Shown: positions 58,930 through 64,000 of the stretch, piece after piece
Layout: every line of letters begins with the position of its first letter
Numbering within the stretch: position 1 is the stretch's first letter
Assembly (NCBI RefSeq): GCF_027922425.1
Contig: NZ_BSFQ01000011.1
Span: 62,001-126,000 of the forward strand
Length of the DNA stretch: 64,000 nucleotides
From: Pseudonocardia halophobica
Lineage (GTDB): Bacteria; Actinomycetota; Actinomycetes; Mycobacteriales; Pseudonocardiaceae
Direction: 5' to 3'
The notes under the pieces: generated by a model
Seen by the model: the letters and a program-made list of their open reading frames with translations, nothing else
Told to the model about the DNA's origin: nothing
Databases searched by the model: none
Made by a program: the position numbers and the translations under genes

Positions 58930-60123
58930 GTGAACGACGTCGGCAGCGCCCTCGACAGCCTGCTCGCCATCGCGGTCGTCGCGGCGCTCGCCCCGCTGCT
59001 GCTCGGCCTGTTCCCCCGGGTACGCGTCCCGCAGGTGGTGCTCCTGCTCGCCGGCGGGATCGTCGTGGGGCCGCAGGTGCTCGGCGTGGCCGCGCCCGCG
59101 CCCGTCGAGCCGCTCGCCGACCTCGGGCTGGGGTTCGTGTTCCTGCTCGCCGGCTACGAGCTCGACCAGCGGCTGTACCGGCAGGACGCGGGGCGGCGGG
59201 CGTTGCTGGCCTGGGTGGTGTCGCTGCTCCTCGCGCTCGGGGCCGTCGGGCTGCTCACCTCGCTCGGGCTGGTGCGGGCGTTCGTGCCCGTGGCCCTCGC
59301 GATGACCACCACCGCGCTGGGCACGCTCGTGCCGGTCCTGCGCGAGAACGGCATGCTGCGCGGTCGGCTGGGCGGGTACCTGATGGCCGGCGGCGCGGCC
59401 GGGGAGCTGTTCCCGATCCTCGCGATCGCCGTGTTCCTCGGCATCGCCAACCGGTTCGTCGCGCTGCTGTCACTGGCGGCGGTGGCCGTGCTCGCGGTTC
59501 TGCTCGCCGTCGCGTCCCGGGTGATGCGGCCGGGCGGGCGGCTGGCGCGGGTCTTCGACGAGCGCCAGCACGAGACCAGCCAGATCACGCTGCGGTTCAC
59601 GGTGCTGCTGCTCGTGCTGCTGCTGGCGGTCACCGAGCGGTTCCACCTCGACGCGGTGCTGGGCGCGTTCGTGGCCGGGATGGTGCTGCGGCGCTGGGCC
59701 GGGCCGAGCGCGCCGGTGCTGGAGGAGAAGCTCGACGTGGCCGGGCACGGCTTCCTCATCCCGATCTTCTTCGTGTACTCCGGCATGACGATCGACCTGC
59801 ACGCCATCGCGCAGGCCCCGCTGCGCCTCGTGCTCTTCTTCGGGCTCATGATCGCCATCCGCGGGCTGCCGGCCCTGCTCGTCTACCTCGGCGTCCTGTC
59901 CCTGCGCGAGCGGATCCAGACCGCGCTGGTGACGGCCACCGCGCTGCCGCTGGTCGTCGCGCTGGCCCAGATCGGGCTGCGGAACGGGACGATGCTGCCG
60001 GAGAACGCCGCCGCCCTCGTCGGCGCGGCGGTGCTCACCGTCCTGGTCCTGCCGACCCTGGCCGTGTCGATGCACCGGCCGGCGGTGGAGGAGAGCCCCC
60101 GCCGCGACGCGCCCTCGCCCTGA
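58930..60123 (+). CDS. Cation/proton antiporter (CPA2, KefB/NapA-like)
   Basis: 397-residue membrane protein with about twelve hydrophobic segments. Family marks are PRVRVPQVVLLLAGGIVVGP in the first helices, LGLGFVFLLAGYELD, and HLDAVLGAFVAGMVLRRW. There is no C-terminal TrkA-N domain. It would exchange Na+ or K+ for protons; ion specificity cannot be told. GTG 58930 follows AAGGAGATCC by a long spacer of about 10 nt. Confidence 0.85.
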   Translation: MNDVGSALDSLLAIAVVAALAPLLLGLFPRVRVPQVVLLLAGGIVVGPQVLGVAAPAPVEPLADLGLGFVFLLAGYELDQRLYRQDAGRRALLAWVVSLLLALGAVGLLTSLGLVRAFVPVALAMTTTALGTLVPVLRENGMLRGRLGGYLMAGGAAGELFPILAIAVFLGIANRFVALLSLAAVAVLAVLLAVASRVMRPGGRLARVFDERQHETSQITLRFTVLLLVLLLAVTERFHLDAVLGAFVAGMVLRRWAGPSAPVLEEKLDVAGHGFLIPIFFVYSGMTIDLHAIAQAPLRLVLFFGLMIAIRGLPALLVYLGVLSLRERIQTALVTATALPLVVALAQIGLRNGTMLPENAAALVGAAVLTVLVLPTLAVSMHRPAVEESPRRDAPSP

Positions 60124-60211
60124 CCGCACCGGGTCCCTCCGGCCCTATCGCCGCGGCGGCGGGAGGGGCAGGCTCGTGGGCGTCCGTCCCGGCCCGACCG
60201 AGGAGCACCGG

Positions 60212-60355
60212 ATGACACAGCCGCACGAACCCGCCTCCGCCCCGGACGAGGTGCCGACGAGCGCCGAGCGGCCGGCGACGACCGGCCCCTACGACGACGA
60301 GACCCTCGCCCGCCTGCTGCACGACCTCGACGTCGCCAACGACTGGCACCCCTGA
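60212..60355 (+). CDS. 47-residue protein of unknown function
   Basis: Short gene with a good ribosome site (AGGAG, 7 nt upstream of the ATG). The product has a Pro/Ala/Glu-rich first half and a conserved-looking acidic helix, YDDETLARLLHDLDVANDW, ending in His-Pro. It lies 88 bp after the antiporter gene and ends 8 bp before the convergent Cds1-like gene. No family was recognised. Confidence 0.6.
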   Translation: MTQPHEPASAPDEVPTSAERPATTGPYDDETLARLLHDLDVANDWHP

Positions 60356-60363
60356 GGATCGGC

Positions 60364-61443
60364 TCAGAACTCGCCCGTCGCGAGGAACCGCTCGATCCGC
60401 TCGGTGTGGGGTGCGAGGTCCAGGCCCTGGGCGGCGACCCAGTCGTCGTCGTAGTAGCTGTGCCGGTAGCGCTCGCCGCCGTCGCAGATCAGGGTGACCA
60501 CGCTGCCCCGCACGCCGTCGGCCAGCATCCGCGCGACGAGGTGGTAGACGCCCCACAGGTTCGTCCCGGTCGAGCCGCCCGCGAACCGCCCGGTGCGTTC
60601 GTGCAGGTGGCGCACGGCGGCGATGCTCGCGGCGTCGGGCACCGGCAGCATCAGGTCGATCACCCCGGGCACGAAGCTGGGCTCCATCCGCGGGCGCCCG
60701 ATCCCCTCGATCCGGCCCGGCATCCCGGTGGCGTAGTCCGCCGCGCCGCTCGCCCAGCCCGGCAGGAAGGCCGAGTTCTCCGGGTCGACGACGGCCAGCC
60801 GCGTCGGCATCCGCCGGTAGCGCAGGTACCGGCCGATCGTCGCCGAGGTGCCGCCGGTGCCCGCCCCGACGACGATCCACTCCGGCACCGGGTACCGCTC
60901 CTGCGCGAGCTGCGCCACGATCGACTCGGCGATGTTGTTGTTGCCGCGCCAGTCCGTCGCCCGCTCGGCGTGGGTGAACTGGTCCAGGTAGTGCCCGCCG
61001 CACTCCGCGGCCAGCCGCTCCGCCTCGGCGTACATCCCGGCCCCGTGCTCGACGGGGTGGCAGCGGCCGCCGTACCGCTCGATCAGCGCGATCTTCTCCG
61101 GGCTGGTGGAGCGCGGCAGCACCGCGACGAACGGCACGCCGATCAGCTGCGCGAAGTACGCCTCGGACACCGCGGTGGACCCGGAGCTGGCCTCGACGAC
61201 CGTGGTGTGCGGCCCGATCTGCCCGCTGACCAGGGCGTGCAGGAACAGCGAGCGGGCCAGGCGGTGCTTGAGGCTGCCGGTGGGGTGCACCGACTCGTCC
61301 TTGAGGTAGACGTCGACGCCCCAGTCGGCGGGCATCGGCAGGACGTGCAGGTGGGTGTCCGCGGAGCGGTTCGCGTCCGCCTCCACGCGCCGCACGGCCT
61401 CGTCGACCCACAGCCGGTCCGCGCCCGCCCGTTCCACCGCCAC
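60364..61443 (-). CDS. cds1: PLP-dependent cysteine synthase family enzyme, Cds1-like
   Basis: 359-residue fold-type II PLP enzyme. The PLP lysine is in [14 protein letters not shown], with [14 protein letters not shown] (substrate loop), [18 protein letters not shown] (phosphate cradle) and a C-terminal [16 protein letters not shown]. The long form with an N-terminal [14 protein letters not shown] segment matches mycobacterial Cds1 (Rv3684, from memory), a cysteine desulfhydrase making H2S, pyruvate and ammonia. GTG 61443 is preceded by a TACGGT box 6 nt upstream. Confidence 0.8.
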   Translation of the reverse strand: MAVERAGADRLWVDEAVRRVEADANRSADTHLHVLPMPADWGVDVYLKDESVHPTGSLKHRLARSLFLHALVSGQIGPHTTVVEASSGSTAVSEAYFAQLIGVPFVAVLPRSTSPEKIALIERYGGRCHPVEHGAGMYAEAERLAAECGGHYLDQFTHAERATDWRGNNNIAESIVAQLAQERYPVPEWIVVGAGTGGTSATIGRYLRYRRMPTRLAVVDPENSAFLPGWASGAADYATGMPGRIEGIGRPRMEPSFVPGVIDLMLPVPDAASIAAVRHLHERTGRFAGGSTGTNLWGVYHLVARMLADGVRGSVVTLICDGGERYRHSYYDDDWVAAQGLDLAPHTERIERFLATGEF

Positions 61444-61449
61444 GGCGGA

Positions 61450-61455
61450 ACCGTA
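61450..61455 (-). promoter_or_regulatory. -10 box of a leaderless promoter for the Cds1-like gene
   Basis: TACGGT on the minus strand, 6 nt before the GTG at 61443, fits TANNNT. Confidence 0.45.
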
Positions 61456-61468
61456 TCCGCCGGTCCGC

Positions 61469-62077
61469 CTACCGGGAGCCGGGGCCGGCGGGCCGGAAGG
61501 TCGCCAGCGCGCCGGCGAGCATCGAGTAGTAGCCGACGAGCCAGACCAGGGCGGCGAGGGTGTCGCGGCCGAGCGCGCCGAGGGCGGCGGCGTACAGCTC
61601 GTCGTCGACGTCGCGGTCGACGAGCAGGGCCCGGGCGACCCGCCACGCGTGCCGCTCGGCGGCGTCGAGCCCCGCCGGTTCCGTGCCGTCGAGCAGGGCC
61701 TGGAGCTGCGTGGAGGTCAGCCCGGCGTCCCGCGCCGTGCCCTCGTGCGAGGTCCACTCGAACTCCGACCGCGTGTGCGCCGCGACGGTGAGGACCGCCA
61801 GCTCGCGCAGGCGCGGGGGCAGGTCGGGGTCGGTGCGCAGGGCGGCGCCGACCTGCTGGACGGCGGACCCGATCCGCGGGGAGAACAGCATCGCCCCGAA
61901 CGGGCCGAGCAGCCGCTCCTCGTCGTCGACGAGCGGGACCCGGCTCTGCGCGCGGCGCGGACCGGTGGCGATCAGGTCGTGCAGGGCGGCCCGCTCGGGG
62001 TCCAGGTCGGCCCGGGCCTGCGGGCGGCTGCGCGGCGGCCCGGGGCGTTCGGGGCGCCCGACGAGCTCGTCGGTCAT
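61469..62077 (-). CDS. Carboxymuconolactone decarboxylase family protein
   Basis: 202 residues with the CMD/AhpD-like helical core: [33 protein letters not shown] (Glu, Trp and His of the family; no CxxC, so not an AhpD peroxidase) and [19 protein letters not shown]. Function unknown. The ATG overlaps the stop of a 9-codon upstream ORF (ATGA), whose strong ribosome site probably drives translation of this gene through coupling. Confidence 0.82.
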   Translation of the reverse strand: MTDELVGRPERPGPPRSRPQARADLDPERAALHDLIATGPRRAQSRVPLVDDEERLLGPFGAMLFSPRIGSAVQQVGAALRTDPDLPPRLRELAVLTVAAHTRSEFEWTSHEGTARDAGLTSTQLQALLDGTEPAGLDAAERHAWRVARALLVDRDVDDELYAAALGALGRDTLAALVWLVGYYSMLAGALATFRPAGPGSR

Positions 62078-62103
62078 GCGAGGTGCGCGCTCTCGGTGGT
62101 CAT
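62074..62103 (-). CDS. Nine-residue upstream ORF coupled to the CMD gene
   Basis: ATG 62103, preceded by GAGGAGGA, encodes MTTESAHLA and its TGA overlaps the CMD start codon. The CMD gene itself has no ribosome site at the right distance. There is no run of one amino acid that would suggest attenuation. Confidence 0.5.
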   Translation of the reverse strand: MTTESAHLA

Positions 62104-62160
62104 GGTCCTCCTCCTGGCGAGGTCGACCGGAGCCTACGGCGGGACCCCGGTACAGGTCGG

Positions 62161-62475
62161 TCAGTGCAGGAACTTGAGCCCCACCACGCCGGCGACGATC
62201 GCGACCAGGCACAGCAGCCGGGCCGCGGTCGTCGGCTCGCCGAGGGCGACCATGCCGTAGAGCGCGGTGCCGACGGCGCCGATCCCGACCCAGGTCGCGT
62301 AGCCGGTGCCGACGGGGATCGACCGCAGCGCGTACGCGAGGCCGGCCATGCTCAGGACCAGCGCAACGAGGAACGTGACGGACGGCAGGACCGCGGTGAA
62401 CCCGCGGCTGCGGGCCAGCGCCGCGGCCCAGACGGTCTCGAGGACACCCGAGACGACGAGGACGATCCACGCCAT
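62161..62475 (-). CDS. SMR family multidrug efflux transporter (QacE/SugE-like)
   Basis: 104 residues, four membrane helices, the exact size of an SMR protein. The essential Glu lies in VLVVSGVLETVWAAALARS (Glu13), with the later ATWVGIGAVGTALYGMVALGEP. Works as a dimer or as a paired heterodimer; only one SMR gene is present. Exports cationic compounds or guanidinium. ATG 62475 has GGAGG 6 nt upstream. It is divergent from an AraC regulator. Confidence 0.9.
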   Translation of the reverse strand: MAWIVLVVSGVLETVWAAALARSRGFTAVLPSVTFLVALVLSMAGLAYALRSIPVGTGYATWVGIGAVGTALYGMVALGEPTTAARLLCLVAIVAGVVGLKFLH

Positions 62476-62646
62476 GACACACCTCCGGAACGGCGTCGTC
62501 TTGTCGTGCCGGGTACGACGCGCTCGTCCGGGGAGTCCGCAGGAGGCGGGTCCACGATCAACGGTAGCAACGCCCGCGCTCGTCGAGCCCGGTTGGTGAC
62601 CGGTCCGACCCGCACCGATCGCTGCCGGAGGGGCCGCGAGTCCGGC

Positions 62647-62652
62647 TAGCAT
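62647..62652 (+). promoter_or_regulatory. -10 box of a leaderless promoter for the AraC gene
   Basis: TAGCAT, 6 nt before the ATG at 62659, fits TANNNT. Confidence 0.45.
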
Positions 62653-62658
62653 CACGGG

Positions 62659-63600
62659 ATGTTCTCGGCGGCGGCCTCCTCGTTCGACGAGTGGAGCGCG
62701 ATCGCCGAGACCAGCTTCGTCCCGCTCCGGGTCCGGCCGCCCGCCGCGGGGACCGCGGGGTTCCGCGGCGAGATCGTCGGACGCGGGCTCGACACCCGCC
62801 TGGGCCTCTCCCGGATCGCGGCCGACCCCTGCCGGATGACCCGGGCCGGGTCGGTGGACGACGCACCGGACACCCTCTTCCTCTCGATCCAGCGCCGCGG
62901 CGCGGTCCGGGTGGCGCAGGCGGGGCGCGTCGCTCGGGCGGTCGCCGGCGAGGCCGTGCTGTACCGCAGCCGCGAGCGGCTGTCGCTCGAGTGCGAGGCG
63001 TCGACCTCCTGCCTGACGCTGCAGGTCACGGGGGAGTGCGCGGGGCTCGACGAGGCCGCGGTCTCCGCCGGCCTCGCGCGGACGATCCCGGGGTCGATCC
63101 CCGCACTGCGCGTGCTGGCCGCCACCGCGGACACGCTCGAGCAGACCGTCGACGGCCTGGACGCGGTGTCGGCCGCCCGGATGTCGTCCGCGGTGCTGCA
63201 GATGCTCGACGCGCTGCTCGGCTCGCTCGGCGGCACCGAGACACCGCCCACCGGTCCGGTCGCCCTCGCCGCGACGATGCAGCGGTTCGTCCTGGAGAAC
63301 CTCACCGATCCCGGCATGTCCGTCGACACGATCGCCCGGCGCTTCGGTGTGTCCGGCCGCTACGTCACGCGCGTGTTCGCCGAGGCGGGACAGCCGCCAC
63401 CCGCCACGTTCCTGCGCGACGAGCGCCTCCGGCGGGCCGCCCACCTGCTCGGCCGCGAGCACCGCCCGACCGTCGCTGCCGTGGCCGCCCGGTGCGGGTT
63501 CGCCGACACCACCACGTTCACCCGTGCCTTCCGGCGCCGGTACGGGGTCGCGCCCGGGGCGTGGGCCCGCCCGGGTGAGCCGCCGGTCGTGTCGGCCTGA
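62659..63600 (+). CDS. AraC family transcriptional regulator
   Basis: 313 residues: an N-terminal cupin-like domain of the AraC-binding-domain-like type (TRLGLSRIAADPCRMTRAGS, DTLFLSIQRRGAVRVAQAGR) and a C-terminal pair of HTH motifs (MSVDTIARRFGVSGRYVTRVFAEAG and VAAVAARCGFADTTTFTRAFRRRYGVAPGAW). It is divergent from the SMR transporter with a 183-bp gap and probably controls it. It converges with the SCO1-like gene with a 4-bp gap. Confidence 0.9.
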   Translation: MFSAAASSFDEWSAIAETSFVPLRVRPPAAGTAGFRGEIVGRGLDTRLGLSRIAADPCRMTRAGSVDDAPDTLFLSIQRRGAVRVAQAGRVARAVAGEAVLYRSRERLSLECEASTSCLTLQVTGECAGLDEAAVSAGLARTIPGSIPALRVLAATADTLEQTVDGLDAVSAARMSSAVLQMLDALLGSLGGTETPPTGPVALAATMQRFVLENLTDPGMSVDTIARRFGVSGRYVTRVFAEAGQPPPATFLRDERLRRAAHLLGREHRPTVAAVAARCGFADTTTFTRAFRRRYGVAPGAWARPGEPPVVSA

Positions 63601-63604
63601 CGGC

Positions 63605-64000
63605 TCAGGTCCGTGCCGCGGCGAGCAGCGCCGTCAGGTCCGCGGCGATGCTCTCGGCGTCCCGGGTGTCCGACCAGTACCGGGCCGGGGCCGCGGCCGG
63701 ATCGAGCAGGTACGTCATCGCGGTGTGCTGCACGTCGTAGCCCGCCGGGGTGTCGCGGCGGCGGGTGAAGACCCGGAAGGACGCGGCTGCATCGCCGGTC
63801 TGCTCCGCGGTCCCGGTGAGCCCCGTGAAGCGTGGGTGCGTGGCCTCGAGGTGCGCCTCGAGGCGCTCCGGGATGTCCCGCTCGGGGTCGACGGTGACGT
63901 ACAGCGGGACCACGGCCGCGGCCGCGTCGCCCAGCCGGTCCAGCACGTCGTCGAGCTTGGCCAGGGCGCGGGGACAGACCACGCGGCACGAGGTGAACCC
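63605..64000 (-). CDS. SCO1/SenC family copper chaperone (partial, cut by window edge)
   Basis: The last 131 residues of a thioredoxin-like protein involved in CuA assembly of cytochrome oxidase. The copper-binding pair is visible as FTSCRVVCP (C-x3-C) at the window's right edge; DPERDIPERLEAHLEATHPRFTGLTG follows, and the third ligand His lies in YDVQHTAMTYLLDP. The N terminus with its signal or anchor is outside the window. Confidence 0.9.
   Translation of the reverse strand, partial: GFTSCRVVCPRALAKLDDVLDRLGDAAAAVVPLYVTVDPERDIPERLEAHLEATHPRFTGLTGTAEQTGDAAASFRVFTRRRDTPAGYDVQHTAMTYLLDPAAAPARYWSDTRDAESIAADLTALLAAART

Noticed and set aside
62476..62640. Guanidine riboswitch before the SMR transporter
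   Set aside because: An ACGA occurs in the leader, but the paired stems and ACGR loops of the mini-ykkC or ykkC types could not be built.

Overview
The window is about 73% GC by eye, dense and codon-biased in the way of a high-GC actinobacterium of the Pseudonocardiales type (Pseudonocardia or a close relative). Pointers are Lsr2, CarD, LpqE, an MhuD-type heme oxygenase, a mycothiol-dependent isomerase family protein, SigD with its anti-sigma factor RsdA, and many genes whose start codon sits 5-8 nt after a TANNNT -10 box, which suggests leaderless transcripts. No insertion sequence, phage, CRISPR array or rRNA was seen; there is one tRNA (Thr-TGT).

Layout. 1-15.7 kb is a conserved block: ftsH (cut by the left edge), the tetrahydrofolate operon folE-folP-folB-folK-DUF3180, a PrsW-type membrane protease facing an M50-type membrane protease, a DUF2520 protein with panC-panD-coaX, then lysS, lsr2, a siderophore-interacting flavoreductase and clpC. 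15.7-25.5 kb is accessory: a YihY/BrkB membrane protein between two inverted arrays of a 22-bp repeat, a giant three-domain deacetylase/glycosyltransferase/acyltransferase, a GAF regulator divergent from an aldehyde dehydrogenase with DUF779, and a sirtuin. 25.5-26.6 kb holds mhuD and a divergent alpha/beta hydrolase on overlapping promoters.

26.6-33.3 kb is the most unusual part: sigD, rsdA with a very long disordered tail, a 51-residue peptide built from only eight amino-acid types in which all eight Trp are followed by Gly, an ABC exporter, and a VioD-like FAD monooxygenase of a family that hydroxylates indole or aromatic rings. The last three genes look like one operon, and I propose an undescribed modified-peptide or metallopeptide pathway.

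33.3-43.5 kb returns to conserved genes (2H phosphoesterase, mutY, a membrane-anchored protein, radA, lpqE, carD, ispD, ispF, a VOC protein, cysS, rlmB, a mycothiol-type isomerase). disA, usually next to radA, is not there. 43.5-52.6 kb carries a Zur-type zinc ABC transporter, LacI and TetR regulators, trehalose synthesis (otsA-otsB), a ThrE exporter and tRNA-Thr. 52.7-64 kb is an accessory stretch of redox and stress genes: type II NADH dehydrogenase, DoxX, a decayed quinone oxidoreductase, an HD protein, a GlxA-type AraC regulator, SRPBCC, DUF899, a cation/proton antiporter, a 47-residue unknown protein, a Cds1-like PLP enzyme, a CMD protein behind a 9-codon upstream ORF, an SMR transporter divergent from an AraC regulator, and a partial SCO1 protein.

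Comparisons with Mycobacterium tuberculosis gene order are from memory and were not computed.
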